In this document: in pieces, positions 17,944 through 26,612 of the stretch | Layout: every line of letters starts with the position of its first letter | Numbering within the stretch: the first letter of the stretch is position 1 | Made by a program: the position numbers and the translations under genes | Source of the DNA: Gaiellasilicea sp963731615 | GTDB taxonomy: Bacteria > Actinomycetota > Thermoleophilia > Gaiellales > Gaiellaceae | Assembly: GCA_963731615.1 (NCBI GenBank) | Contig: CAVSWD010000005.1 | Coordinates: 62,001-126,000, forward strand | Reading direction: 5' to 3' | DNA length: 64,000 nt | The notes under the pieces: generated by a model | What the model was told of the DNA's origin: nothing | Database searches by the model: none | The model's input: only the letters and a program-made list of their open reading frames with translations

Positions 17944-19326
17944 ATGGCAGCGCCGACGCGCCCGCGGTTCGTCGCCGGACTGCTCTCGATGCTGCTGCCG
18001 GGATTGGGGCAGCTGTACGTGGGCGCACGCCGGCGCGGGCTCGTCCTGCTCGGCCTCACCGGCGGCGTGCTGGTCGTCCTGCTCGCATTCGCCGGCTGGG
18101 CGCCACTGTCGGTCGACCGAACGCTCGTCGCCTCGGTGCTGGTCGCCGACCTGGCGCTGCTCGGCCTGCGGCTCTTCGCCGTCCTCGACGTCTGGCGCGG
18201 CGGCGTGGTCGGCCTGGCAGTGCTCGCGGCGCTCACCGCGGTGCCGCATGTCGCCGCGGGCTGGGTGACCGTGCGCAGCTACGACGTGCTCGAGACGGTG
18301 TTCGCCGACGAGGAGCCCGTCGACGTCCTGCACCGCGATCTCTTCCGCGCCCGGGTCACCCCGTTGCCGCGGTGGGTCGCGCGCGACGCCTGGGAGCTCG
18401 CCCTGGTCGAGCGGCTCGGCCCGGGCGAGATCGCTCCGCTCGAGCAGTCGTCGCAGGTGCTCGCGAGCGAGCGGCAGGCACCCTCGAAGCCCTGGACGAC
18501 GATCCTCCTGCTCGGCACCGACGAGGGGCCCGGCAACTGGGGCGCGCGCACGGACACGATCATCCTCGCCGCGGTTCAGCACGGGACCGGTCGTGCGGCG
18601 GCGTTCGGAGTCCCGCGCAACCTGACCCAGGTGCCGCTCGGCTCGCGCGGGCGGCTCTCCCGGGAGCCGCTGAACGCGCTCTACGCGCTCTCGGGCGGGG
18701 GCGAGCAGGGAGCGAGCGAGCTGAAGCAGGCCGTCTCGCGCCTGCTCGGCGTCCGGGTCGACTACTACGCGCTCGTCAATCTCCTCGGCTTCGCCGACCT
18801 CGTCGACGCGCTCGGCGGCGTCGAGATCGACGTCAAGGAGCGGCTCGTCGACGAGGTGACGCGGCCCGCCTGGGGCGAGCCGAAGCCGCGCATCGACGTC
18901 GTCCCCGGGCGCACCTACCGCTTCTACGGCCGCGAGGCGCTCGCCTATGTCCGCTCGCGCAAGGACTCGAGCGACTACACGCGCATGGCCCGGCAGCGCT
19001 GCTTCCTGAGCGCGATGGCGGAGCAGCTCGACCCCGTCCGCGTCCTGCGCAACTTCGGCTCGCTGGCAAGGACGGTCGAGACGAACGTCCACACCGACAT
19101 CCCGCTCAACCGGCTGCCGAGCCTGATCCGGCTCGTCAGCTCGGTCGACTCCGCCCGGACGCTGACCGTGACGTTCGGGCCCGATTACTTCTTCGGCCGA
19201 CGCGTCAGCGACCGGCATCCGGTGCCGCACCTCGGCCGCATCCAGGCGACGGTGCGGCAGGCGATCGTGACGCCGCAGCTGCTTCGGGCCGCCGGCGAGG
19301 GCGCGATCGCGTCCGCGTCCTGCTAG
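17944..19326 (+). CDS. LytR-CpsA-Psr (LCP) family glycopolymer transferase with TM2-like N-terminus
   Basis: Likely attaches lipid-linked glycopolymers to peptidoglycan or another wall acceptor outside the cell. Of its 460 residues, about 8-105 contain four hydrophobic segments. The first carries the TM2/DUF5683-like pattern LLSMLLPGLGQLYVGARRRG, unusual at the front of an LCP protein, which normally has one N-terminal helix. The LCP domain starts near residue 186 (TTILLLGTDEGPGNWGARTD), where the RTD is the conserved Arg/Asp region. It continues with AAFGVPRNLTQVPL, VDALGGVEIDVKERLVDE and YTRMARQRCFLSAM, which supplies the conserved Arg residues that bind pyrophosphate. The ATG at 17944 is six bases from TACACT. 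It is a single-gene unit placed centrally among the polysaccharide genes, consistent with the last step of display. Confidence 0.88.
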   Translation: MAAPTRPRFVAGLLSMLLPGLGQLYVGARRRGLVLLGLTGGVLVVLLAFAGWAPLSVDRTLVASVLVADLALLGLRLFAVLDVWRGGVVGLAVLAALTAVPHVAAGWVTVRSYDVLETVFADEEPVDVLHRDLFRARVTPLPRWVARDAWELALVERLGPGEIAPLEQSSQVLASERQAPSKPWTTILLLGTDEGPGNWGARTDTIILAAVQHGTGRAAAFGVPRNLTQVPLGSRGRLSREPLNALYALSGGGEQGASELKQAVSRLLGVRVDYYALVNLLGFADLVDALGGVEIDVKERLVDEVTRPAWGEPKPRIDVVPGRTYRFYGREALAYVRSRKDSSDYTRMARQRCFLSAMAEQLDPVRVLRNFGSLARTVETNVHTDIPLNRLPSLIRLVSSVDSARTLTVTFGPDYFFGRRVSDRHPVPHLGRIQATVRQAIVTPQLLRAAGEGAIASASC

Positions 19327-19333
19327 CTACCGC

Positions 19334-20530
19334 TCACGAGACCCAGGCCCACACGCTCCACTGCACGAGCGCGAGCGCGAGCATGAAGGAGCTGATCGAG
19401 ACGATCGCGATGTTCACGCGCGGGCGCGCCCCGAGCGCGGCGAGACCGATGAAGATCGGGAAGAGCCCGAGCCCGAAGCGCGGCATCGAGAGAAGCGGCC
19501 AGTCCTCCGTCGGGGCGCTCAGCGGCAAGAGGAGGCTGCCGAAGACGAAGACGCCGTAGGGCGCGCCGAAGCGGCGCCAGACGTAGGCGCCGAGCCCGAC
19601 GAAGAGCACGAAGTAGGCGAACTGCTGCAGGTTCTGAGCCGCGACGTGCATCGGTCCGGTGTCCGTGGCGTGCGGCCAGTAGACGGTGCCGCCCGCGCCC
19701 TCGATCAGCTGTCGGACGCCCGCCCACGCCGCCTGCGTGCCTTGCCAGATGCCGTCCAGCGGCCCGAGCTCGCCGAGCTGCCTGCCCCAGGCCTTCTGCG
19801 CGTCGAGGAAGATCAGCGGGTCGTCCAGCCGGAGCCACAACCACGCGGGCCAGGCGGCCGCGATCAGCGGGGCGACGCCGAGCCGCAGCAGCGCGCCGTT
19901 GCGGTCCTCGGAGCGCCACGCGATCAGCCCGACGGCGGGAAGGAGCGCGATCCCGGCCGAGCGGGTCAGGATCGCGAGGCCGATCACCACGCCGGCGATC
20001 AGGAACTTTCCGCGCGTGGCCGCGTAGAAAGCGCCGATCGAGAGCAGCAGGTAGAGCGACTCGCTGTAGACCGCGCCGAGGAAGAGCGCCATCGGGAAGA
20101 TCGCGAGATAGACCACCGCCCGGAACGCGCCACGGTCGCCGACGAGCGGCTCGGAGAGCCGGTGCAGCAGCACGAACGCACCCGCGCACGCAGCCAGGGA
20201 GATCGTGATCCCGGCAAAGATGTAGTGGCCGCTGAGCGCCGTCCCGAGGATCTTCACGAGCAGCGGGTAGAGCGGGAAGAACGCCGTCGTCCGCTCCGGC
20301 TCGACGTAGCCGTCCTGCGCGATGGTCAGGAACCAGCCGCTGTCCCAGCGGCTCCAGAGGCCGATCCCCCAGCCGATGTCGATATCCCAGCGCGGGTCGA
20401 GCGGCGTCCGGAAGGCGCCCGAGACGGGGTCGAAGATCGTGACGACGAAGATCGCGGCCAGCCAGATGCCGGCGCGCGTCCAGAGGAAGACCTCGATCGC
20501 ATCCCGTGGGAGCGAGCGCAGGAACCGCAT
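19334..20530 (-). CDS. PIG-V-type polytopic mannosyltransferase
   Basis: GT-C membrane glycosyltransferase of 398 residues and about nine helices. It probably uses a polyprenyl-phosphate mannose donor outside the membrane, by analogy with the actinobacterial PIG-V family. The first loop has WDSGWFLTIAQDGYVEPE, the Asp-containing family signature, followed by AFFPLYPLLVKILG. The ATG at 20530 is supported by TAGACT seven bases upstream; a longer open frame upstream has no such support and is repetitive. It ends eight bases from the convergent LCP stop. It is a single-gene unit. The protein is intact, in contrast to other GT-C genes here. Confidence 0.85.
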   Translation of the reverse strand: MRFLRSLPRDAIEVFLWTRAGIWLAAIFVVTIFDPVSGAFRTPLDPRWDIDIGWGIGLWSRWDSGWFLTIAQDGYVEPERTTAFFPLYPLLVKILGTALSGHYIFAGITISLAACAGAFVLLHRLSEPLVGDRGAFRAVVYLAIFPMALFLGAVYSESLYLLLSIGAFYAATRGKFLIAGVVIGLAILTRSAGIALLPAVGLIAWRSEDRNGALLRLGVAPLIAAAWPAWLWLRLDDPLIFLDAQKAWGRQLGELGPLDGIWQGTQAAWAGVRQLIEGAGGTVYWPHATDTGPMHVAAQNLQQFAYFVLFVGLGAYVWRRFGAPYGVFVFGSLLLPLSAPTEDWPLLSMPRFGLGLFPIFIGLAALGARPRVNIAIVSISSFMLALALVQWSVWAWVS

Positions 20531-20537
20531 CGGCTGG

Positions 20538-20543
20538 AGTCTA
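20538..20543 (-). promoter_or_regulatory. Candidate leaderless -10 element, TAGACT
   Basis: Minus-strand TAGACT, seven bases before the ATG at 20530. Confidence 0.45.
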
Positions 20544-20569
20544 GGGACCCCGTCCGAGCTGCCGACGTA

Positions 20570-20575
20570 TAGGAT
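20570..20575 (+). promoter_or_regulatory. Candidate -10 element for the 41-aa membrane peptide
   Basis: TAGGAT, ten bases before the ATG at 20586, leaving too little room for a Shine-Dalgarno site. Confidence 0.3.
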
Positions 20576-20585
20576 CCCGCGTCTG

Positions 20586-20711
20586 ATGCTAGTTCTCTTG
20601 CTCGTGCTGATCCTGATCCTCGCCCTCGGCGGCGGGATCTTCGTCAACAACCTCTTCTTCTTCCTGCTGCTGTTGCTGCTGGTGCTCGCGCTCTTCCGCA
20701 ACCGCTTCTAG
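20586..20711 (+). CDS. 41-residue hydrophobic membrane peptide
   Basis: Very short protein made almost entirely of Leu, Val, Ile and Phe: MLVLLLVLILILALGGG, then NNLFFFLLLLLLVLALF and a basic RNRF tail. It would form two short helices with a Gly-Gly-Gly turn, or one hairpin. Its size and layout resemble the small hydrophobic proteins annotated as lmo0937-like / DUF5670 in many bacteria, but that assignment is tentative. It stands alone between the PIG-V gene and the secreted 897-residue protein. Codon use matches its neighbours and the opposite strand offers no better gene. Confidence 0.6.
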   Translation: MLVLLLVLILILALGGGIFVNNLFFFLLLLLLVLALFRNRF

Positions 20712-20739
20712 CAGCCGCCAGCGCCGCCGGCAGGCCGCG

Positions 20740-20768
20740 TTGACATTCCGAGAGATGCGCCATACCGT
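20740..20768 (+). promoter_or_regulatory. Strong sigma-70-type promoter of the 897-aa secreted protein
   Basis: TTGACA (20740-20745) is a perfect -35, separated by 17 bases from TACCGT (20763-20768), a TAnnnT -10. Predicted transcription starts near 20775, leaving a leader of about 35 bases that contains a purine-rich ribosome site. It is the only gene start in the window with a consensus -35 and a proper leader. Confidence 0.65.
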
Positions 20769-20789
20769 GAGCCCGTTCGGTTCTGCGGC

Positions 20790-20800
20790 GAGGGAGAGGG
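20790..20800 (+). promoter_or_regulatory. Ribosome binding site of the secreted protein
   Basis: GAGGGAGAGGG upstream of the ATG at 20811, with a spacing of about ten bases. It supports this start and contrasts with the leaderless neighbours. Confidence 0.5.
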
Positions 20801-20810
20801 GCACATTCAC

Positions 20811-23504
20811 ATGCGGCGTCTAGGGATCGGTCTTTGCTGTGCGGCCATCACGGTCGCAGGGATGGCGGTCGCGGCGCCCGCACTCGCCGCCCCGACGTCG
20901 ACGGCCAACGTCCCCTACCTCGCGTGGCGCGGCGACAGCTTGAAGCTAGTCCAGTGCGACCTCCGGGTCACCTACGACGGCGAGCCGATCAACCTCGAGG
21001 ACTGGGGTGTGATCCTGAACGTCCATTTCAAGGTCGAGGACTGGTCCGGCAATCCCGCTCAGGGCCCGCGGTTCGTCGACACCGGCACGGACAACACGGA
21101 CGCGACCCCCTATGCCGACGCCGACTTCGCGGACACAAATGAGTCGTGCGCCGCGGCGACGCTGACGTCGCTGAACCCGGGCCTCGCTCGGGTCAAGCTC
21201 GTGGGCGCCCTGACGACCGCCGACGGCCCAATCGACCCGGACGAGCTGGAGCACTTCGCGATCGAGCCCGACCCGGGCAAGCGCGAGTTTCTCGCAGCGT
21301 GGATGACGCTGACCGCGCCCGTCCTCGCGAACCTCGGCCACGACTCCGACGACGGTCGCCTCGACTTCGGCGGCGCGGGCGACGCGCTCCGCGCAACCGT
21401 GAAGGGAACCGTCCCGCTCGGCAACGCCTTCGCCGGGATGATGCCGGGCGATTCCGCCACGCTCCCCGACGACTGGAACCAGCTCGCCCAGCTGCTGGCT
21501 GCCGATTCGGACACAGCGACGCCCGGCTCCGATCCCTCCCTCTGGGACGTGCACGACGACACGCTGACGACGACCGGCCACGTCGCCGGCGTCTGCCTGC
21601 CGTCGATCGTCCTGCTGGTCGACGCCGTCGAGAACTGCACCGGCGGCGACGCGAGCGGCCCGTTTTCGAACGCGGCAGGCGGCCTTACCTCGACGCCGAC
21701 CGTGGGCCCCTTCGACCCATTGCGGCTCGGCGCCACGATGCTCGGTGACGGCAAGGTCGACGCCGGCGACGCGCCGATGCCTGCCGCTCGGGTCGAAGCG
21801 AGCATCGCACCAGGCGGCGTGGGCTCGCTGCAAGCCGTCGCGAAGTCGCAGGCGTACAGCCGCGACGCGACCGGCGCTGCGAACCCTGGGAACCTTTTCG
21901 CACCCTTCTACAGCAGCTTCGTTCCAGCCACGGCTGCCGACCCCTCCTACTCCTCCGGGACGACGAGCGGCGGGGCGAACAACTACCCCGACACGAGCTT
22001 CGCTCCCTATGTCTACTGGGAGCCGTTCGCGGTCGCCACCCGCTCCGGCGGCAATGCCTGCCGGAACCCGCTCGGCACCCTCTACGAGTATCCCGGCGGC
22101 GCCGAGTCCGCCTCGGTCTACACCGACGAGCACGGTGAGGCCCGGTTCCACTTGAGCCCCGGCGGCGGGCTGCTGCTGACGCCGGACAGCCAGAGCCGCT
22201 GCGACCTCGGCCTCTACGACACCGAGGCCACGCCAAACGCCTTCTCGGTCGTGGCGCGGGCGCACTATCCCGCGCCGATCCCGGGCGGGCCGCTCGTCTC
22301 GACCGCGCTCGCCTTCCTCCGGCAGAACGAGCGCGCCGGCTCGAGCCTCAACTGCTTGCAGAAGGCGGCCGTCGACTGGGTGTGCTTCCACCGGATCAGC
22401 CGCCCCGACGGCCAGCCGCTCGCGGGCGCCCAGGTGCGCGTGAGCGGTCAGGGCGTCCTGCAGGTCGTCCCCGACGGCACGTTGTTCGGCGGCTTCGACT
22501 CGAGGGGACAGGGCATCGTCCAGGTAGACCCCTCCAGCCAGTGGGCGGTGCTCTCCACCAACGCGGCGGGCACGGTCGGATTCTTGGCTCGGCGGACGCT
22601 GCCCGGGACCTTCGATGTGCTGTCGGAGGAGATCGGCACACGAAACGGCGGCCCCGGCGTCAGCCGGGCCGCGACGCTGCCGCCGACGCCACCCGACCCC
22701 GACCTGGACGACGACGGGATCGAGAACAACGTCGACCCGAATCCGACGGTCGCGTCAGCGGACTTCTCGGACGGTGCCGGAACGACGGGCACGATCACCG
22801 ACCGGGGTGGCCTCACGGTCACTGTCGCGAATGCGTCACCCGGCGGGGTCACGGTCACGACGAGCGGCGCCGGCGGCCCGGCGACCGTCACCGCTTGCAC
22901 CGGCTTCACCGTCACGATCGCCGCCGGCAGCAGCATCACGCTCACGTGCGGCAGCATTACGATCGCCGTCGCGACCGGCTCGGCGACGATCGTGCTCGGC
23001 GGCGGCCTCACGACGGTCACGATTCTAAGCGGAGCGGCGGCCCAGGTGGCGCTCACGCCGAGCGGTTCCTACACGGTTGCGAGCCTCGCCGGCACCGTGA
23101 CGCTGGTCGTCGACGGCGTCGTGAAGGTCCTCTCCCCGGGGCCGGCAATCACAGTGCAGACGTGGAACTTCGACGGCTTCTTCGCTCCGGTAGAACCCGC
23201 GCCCGCGCTCAACAAGGTCAACGCGGGCCAGGCGATCCCGCTCAAGTGGCGCCTGACCAACGCCGCCGGCTCACCGGTGACGTCATTGACGACCGCGACC
23301 ATTCACGTCGCCACGTACGCGTGCACATCGGGGACGACGCCCAGTCTGGCCTCCGAGGCGACGAACGGCGCGTTGAAGCACAACGGCGGCGGGAACTACG
23401 AGCTCGTCTGGAAAACGCCGAAGTCCTACGCGGGCTCGTGCAAGGCGCTGCACCTCGACATCGGCGACGGGGTGACGCACACGGCATTGTTCAGCTTCCG
23501 CTGA
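20811..23504 (+). CDS. Large secreted protein with TSP3-like calcium motif and PxKF-type C-terminus
   Basis: Extracellular protein of 897 residues, function unknown. Residues 1-26 are a clear Sec signal peptide (GLCCAAITVAGMAVAAPALA, cleaved before APTST). The next 600 residues have several Cys (for example VQCDLRVTY) and no recognised enzyme motif. Residues about 629-645 (DPDLDDDGIENNVDPNP) form one thrombospondin type-3-like calcium loop. A Thr/Val/Gly-rich beta segment of about 110 residues follows. The C-terminal ~110 residues (FFAPVEPAPALNKVNAGQAI then PLKWRL) resemble the PxKF domain found at the end of actinobacterial surface proteins, here with W for F. It is expressed from its own strong promoter and converges with a GT2 gene three bases downstream. 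It is a candidate matrix or structural surface protein. Confidence 0.8.
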   Translation: MRRLGIGLCCAAITVAGMAVAAPALAAPTSTANVPYLAWRGDSLKLVQCDLRVTYDGEPINLEDWGVILNVHFKVEDWSGNPAQGPRFVDTGTDNTDATPYADADFADTNESCAAATLTSLNPGLARVKLVGALTTADGPIDPDELEHFAIEPDPGKREFLAAWMTLTAPVLANLGHDSDDGRLDFGGAGDALRATVKGTVPLGNAFAGMMPGDSATLPDDWNQLAQLLAADSDTATPGSDPSLWDVHDDTLTTTGHVAGVCLPSIVLLVDAVENCTGGDASGPFSNAAGGLTSTPTVGPFDPLRLGATMLGDGKVDAGDAPMPAARVEASIAPGGVGSLQAVAKSQAYSRDATGAANPGNLFAPFYSSFVPATAADPSYSSGTTSGGANNYPDTSFAPYVYWEPFAVATRSGGNACRNPLGTLYEYPGGAESASVYTDEHGEARFHLSPGGGLLLTPDSQSRCDLGLYDTEATPNAFSVVARAHYPAPIPGGPLVSTALAFLRQNERAGSSLNCLQKAAVDWVCFHRISRPDGQPLAGAQVRVSGQGVLQVVPDGTLFGGFDSRGQGIVQVDPSSQWAVLSTNAAGTVGFLARRTLPGTFDVLSEEIGTRNGGPGVSRAATLPPTPPDPDLDDDGIENNVDPNPTVASADFSDGAGTTGTITDRGGLTVTVANASPGGVTVTTSGAGGPATVTACTGFTVTIAAGSSITLTCGSITIAVATGSATIVLGGGLTTVTILSGAAAQVALTPSGSYTVASLAGTVTLVVDGVVKVLSPGPAITVQTWNFDGFFAPVEPAPALNKVNAGQAIPLKWRLTNAAGSPVTSLTTATIHVATYACTSGTTPSLASEATNGALKHNGGGNYELVWKTPKSYAGSCKALHLDIGDGVTHTALFSFR

Positions 23505-23507
23505 GCG

Positions 23508-24450
23508 TCAACGCAGGTCCTTGTTCGACTCCATGTCGAACCACATCGCGAACAGCGTGAACTGGCTGCCCGAGATCAGGAGCAGCGCGACGAGCACGAT
23601 CGTCGGCGTCGTGATCGCGTTCCCCTGCAGACGCAGGATCACCTCGATCGCGCCGAGGAAGAGGCCGGCGACGGTCATCAGGATCCCGAGCGCGTAGAAG
23701 AAGACCAGCGGGTGGAAGTCGCGGATCACGTACTTCTCGCGCAGCCGCCAGAAGAATCCCTTCACCAGCAGCCAGGAGATCCGCGGCACGACGCGGCGCA
23801 GCTTGATCCCCGACTGCTCGCCGACACCGTAGACCGGCCGCGAGGGGAAGTCGCGCACGCGCGCGTTCCAGACGTTCAGGTGCACGAGCATGTCGTTCGG
23901 GAAGCCGTAGCCGCGATAGACGCGCTCGAGGTCGAGCTGGGCGAGCATCGGGCGTGAGATCGCCGTGTACCCGGTCTGCGAGTCGGCCACGTGCCAGTAG
24001 CCCGAGGCGATCTTCGTCAGCAGCGAGAGGACCGCGTTGCCGAGGTAGCGCGTGCGCGGGATCAGCTTCCATGCCTCGCCGGTGACGAGCCGGTTCGCCT
24101 TGGCGTAGTCGACCTCGCCGCGCGCGACTGGCTCGACGAGCGTGAGCAGGTCGGCGGGGTCCATCTGGTTGTCCGCCGCCATCACGCAGACGACGTCGAG
24201 CTCGCTCGGCGAGCGCGCGCTCGTATCCCGTCACGATCGCCGCGCCGACGCCGCCGTTCTGCTCTCTCGGAACGAGCTCGACCCGTGGATCGCCGCTGCC
24301 GCGGACCCGTTCGGCGGTGCCGTCCGTCGAGGCATCGTCGACGACGAGGATTCGGTCGACGAACTCCGGGATGCCCGCCAGCGTCGTGCCGATCAGCTGC
24401 TCTTCGTCGTGAGCGGGGACGACGACCCCGACGCGCTTCCCGTCGACCAT
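23508..24450 (-). CDS. Glycosyltransferase family 2 with C-terminal membrane helices, one frameshift
   Basis: GT-A inverting transferase of about 313 residues, of the dolichyl-phosphate-sugar synthase-like group. ATG 24450 opens VDGKRVGVVVPAHDEEQLIG, then LVVDDASTDGTAE binds the nucleotide. After a shift near 24215 the second frame (from 24185) continues with the metal-binding CVMAADNQMDPADL, corresponding to the DxD region, and the acceptor segment SGYWHVADSQTGYTAISR. Two hydrophobic helices follow near the end (FFYALGILMTVAGLFLGAIE and TTPTIVLVALLLISGSQF). The start lies three bases after the stop of the Wzz-like gene, so it is the last gene of the unit that begins at 29060. Confidence 0.82.
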
Positions 24451-24453
24451 GGG

Positions 24454-25332
24454 CTAGGAGGTGCGGGCGCGGCGCGCGAGGAACGGGTCGGCGAGGAGTG
24501 CCGCCGCGCAGCCGAGCAGGAGCCCGATCAGGCCGCCGACGAGCGCGCCGTTGCGGCCGCTGCGCGCCGTCGTCTTCACCGCCGCTGCGGGCTCGATGAC
24601 CTGCGCCTTCTCAACGTTCTCCGCGAGCGCGAGCTGCTGCTGGACGTCGGACTGGAGGTCGAGCAGCTGGCCGCGCCGCGCCTGCGCGTTGTCGAGCGCG
24701 CTGAAGACGACGAGCTTGTCGAGCGAGCTGAGACCAGGCTCGTTGACCGCCTGCTCCGCGGCCGCGATCCGTGGTGCGAGCGTGTTCAGCGAGTCCTGGA
24801 TCGAGTCGAGTTGGTCGTTGAAGGTCTTGATCTTCGTATCGACGTACTGGGCAGATGTCCGGGCGATCACCTCATTCGCGAGGGCGTCAGCGGCACGCTC
24901 GGCCTTGCGCGGCTGCGCCGCGATCACCTTGATCGTCACGAGCGGCGCGCCGGTTGCCCGCGCGCCCGGGCCGGAGGCGCCGACGGTCGCGGAGCTGACC
25001 TTGCCCCGCAGCGAGCGCACCGGCAGATCGGCCGCGTTCGCGGCCTTTCGAAGGGCGCTCTCGGAGCGGATGATCTCGGAGACTGCGCGCGGGTTCGTGA
25101 GGAACGCCTGCACCGGTGCGCCGCCGTTGGGGGAGAACGGCTGGCCCATCGCGACGAGCGTCTCCGCCTCGTGCACCTTGCCGCCGCCGAGCGCGAGCGC
25201 GAACCCGAAGACGAGACCGAGCACAGTGCCGAGCACCGGCAGCCACCAGCGGGCGGCGATCCGGTCCCAGACAGACCGGAGGTCGACCTCCTGCTCGGCG
25301 TCGGGGTCGGGGAGTGGTGTCGGGCGGCTCAC
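24454..25332 (-). CDS. Wzz-like polysaccharide chain-length / co-polymerase protein
   Basis: Inner-membrane protein of 292 residues with the two-helix architecture of chain-length determinants. A cytoplasmic N-terminus (EVDLRSVWDRIAARWWLPVL) leads into a first helix at about 30-50. An extracytoplasmic helical domain of about 210 residues follows, with coiled-coil character around 150-235 (FNDQLDSIQDSLNTLAPRIA). The second helix is near 262-282 (GALVGGLIGLLLGCAAALLA). There is no cytoplasmic tyrosine-kinase domain. It sets polymer length together with a Wzy-type polymerase, by family knowledge. GTG 25332 lies seven bases after TAGAGT, which overlaps the upstream stop codon, so an internal promoter is likely. 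It is the only chain-length gene in the window despite two flippases and two polymerase-like genes. Confidence 0.85.
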   Translation of the reverse strand: MSRPTPLPDPDAEQEVDLRSVWDRIAARWWLPVLGTVLGLVFGFALALGGGKVHEAETLVAMGQPFSPNGGAPVQAFLTNPRAVSEIIRSESALRKAANAADLPVRSLRGKVSSATVGASGPGARATGAPLVTIKVIAAQPRKAERAADALANEVIARTSAQYVDTKIKTFNDQLDSIQDSLNTLAPRIAAAEQAVNEPGLSSLDKLVVFSALDNAQARRGQLLDLQSDVQQQLALAENVEKAQVIEPAAAVKTTARSGRNGALVGGLIGLLLGCAAALLADPFLARRARTS

Positions 25333-25339
25333 GGCGGCG

Positions 25340-25345
25340 ACTCTA
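25340..25345 (-). promoter_or_regulatory. Candidate internal leaderless -10 element, TAGAGT
   Basis: Minus-strand TAGAGT, seven bases before GTG 25332. It begins at the TAG stop codon of the beta-propeller gene upstream. Confidence 0.45.
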
Positions 25346-26602
25346 CCTCTCTGTCAGCCCGTACAGGCGCGCGTGACCGACGAGATAGAGCCGGTCGTGG
25401 TCGGCGACGACGCCGCCGTACTTCCCGTCCGGATACGTCCACAGGAGCTTGCCCGTGACCGCGTCGAGGGCGTACGTGCGCTCGTCGAAGGTGGAGAAGT
25501 AGACGACGCCGTTCACCACCGTCGCCGAGCCCGAGATCTGGTCGCGCGTGTCGAAACGCCAGCGGATGTCGCCCGTCGCGGCGTCGAGAGCGTAGAAGCG
25601 GCCGCTGTAAGAGCCCACGTAGACGGTCTTCCGCCAGACCGCCGGCGAGCCGTAGACGTAGCCGCCGGTCCCCTGCGACCAGCGCAGCTTGCCGCTCGCT
25701 GCGCCGAAGGAGTAGACCTTGCCGTCGGTCGAGCCGATGTAGACGCGCCCGTAGGCGATCGCAGGCGTCGAGTAGAACTGGCCGCGGCCGCCGAGCCGGT
25801 CCTGCGAGCGCGTGCGCCAGATCACCTTCCCAGTCGTCGCGCGGAGGGCGTAGACGTAGCCGTCGTAGGTGCCGACGTAGAGCCGGCCGCCAGAGCGCGC
25901 GATCGCGCCCTTGATCCGGCCCTTGCCCTGGAACGTCCAGCGCACTCGGCCGGTCTCGCCGTCGAGCGCGTAGACGCGGCCGCGCCAGTCGCCCACGTAG
26001 ACGACCCCGTCGACGAGAAGCGGCGACGACTCGGTGGGGCCGATCCGCTGCCGCCAGCGGATCTTCCCGAAGCCTGCGGCGAACGCGATCACCTCACCCT
26101 CGAGGCGCCCGGGCTTGGCCTTGCTGTTGCACGGCGGCCGGTTCAGGAACGTCTGGTAGACGGTGCCGCCGGCGACGGCGGGCGTCGCGGCCACGCAGCG
26201 GCCGATCGGCTTCTTCCAGGCCCGCTTGCCCGTCTCGGCGTTGACCGCGAACATGACCCCGGAGTTGTTCGTGAAGTAGAGGCGCCCGTACGCGACCGCC
26301 GGGGGGAACTCGAGCAGGTTGCGCGCGCGGAAGGTCCAGACGCGCTTGAACGGAGGCGTCAGCACGAACGGCCCCACGCGCTGGCGCTCGAAGTCGTAGC
26401 CGTTCAGCGGCCAGACGACCTCGAGCTGCTCCTGCTCCGGCGGGGGCGGCAGCGGCTCTTCCTCCTCCTCGGTCGTCACGAACTCGACCGTCGAGGAGCC
26501 GCGTACGTCCGCCGCCTCCTCGCGCTTGTAGAGGACGTAACCGGCGACGACGCCGGCGGCGAGGAGCAGCAACGCGGCGATCGCCGCAACCCAGCGCTTC
26601 AT
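25343..26602 (-). CDS. Membrane-anchored PQQ-type beta-propeller protein
   Basis: Extracytoplasmic repeat protein of 419 residues. Residues 4-25 form an N-terminal membrane anchor (WVAAIAALLLLAAGVVAGYV). An acidic/proline linker (TTEEEEEPLPPPPEQEQ) follows. Then come about seven blades with the PQQ-like repeat pattern Y-V-G-x-x-x-G-x-x-Y-A-L-D-x-x-T-G (YVGDWRGRVYALDGETGRVR, YVGTYDGYVYALRATTGKVI, YVGSYSGRFYALDAATGDIR). No PQQ-enzyme catalytic residues are seen, so a binding or scaffold role is more likely than dehydrogenase activity. It is a tandem paralogue of the next upstream gene, 10 bases away. Its place between an ATP-grasp ligase and a Wzz protein suggests a part in assembling or anchoring the polymer; that is inference. 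Confidence 0.82.
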   Translation of the reverse strand: MKRWVAAIAALLLLAAGVVAGYVLYKREEAADVRGSSTVEFVTTEEEEEPLPPPPEQEQLEVVWPLNGYDFERQRVGPFVLTPPFKRVWTFRARNLLEFPPAVAYGRLYFTNNSGVMFAVNAETGKRAWKKPIGRCVAATPAVAGGTVYQTFLNRPPCNSKAKPGRLEGEVIAFAAGFGKIRWRQRIGPTESSPLLVDGVVYVGDWRGRVYALDGETGRVRWTFQGKGRIKGAIARSGGRLYVGTYDGYVYALRATTGKVIWRTRSQDRLGGRGQFYSTPAIAYGRVYIGSTDGKVYSFGAASGKLRWSQGTGGYVYGSPAVWRKTVYVGSYSGRFYALDAATGDIRWRFDTRDQISGSATVVNGVVYFSTFDERTYALDAVTGKLLWTYPDGKYGGVVADHDRLYLVGHARLYGLTER

Positions 26603-26612
26603 GGCTCCCGCA

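Noticed and set aside
20711..20739. GC-rich inverted stretch after the 41-residue peptide as a terminator
   Set aside because: GCCGCC/GGCGGC-like complementarity is expected by chance at this composition and there is no T run.
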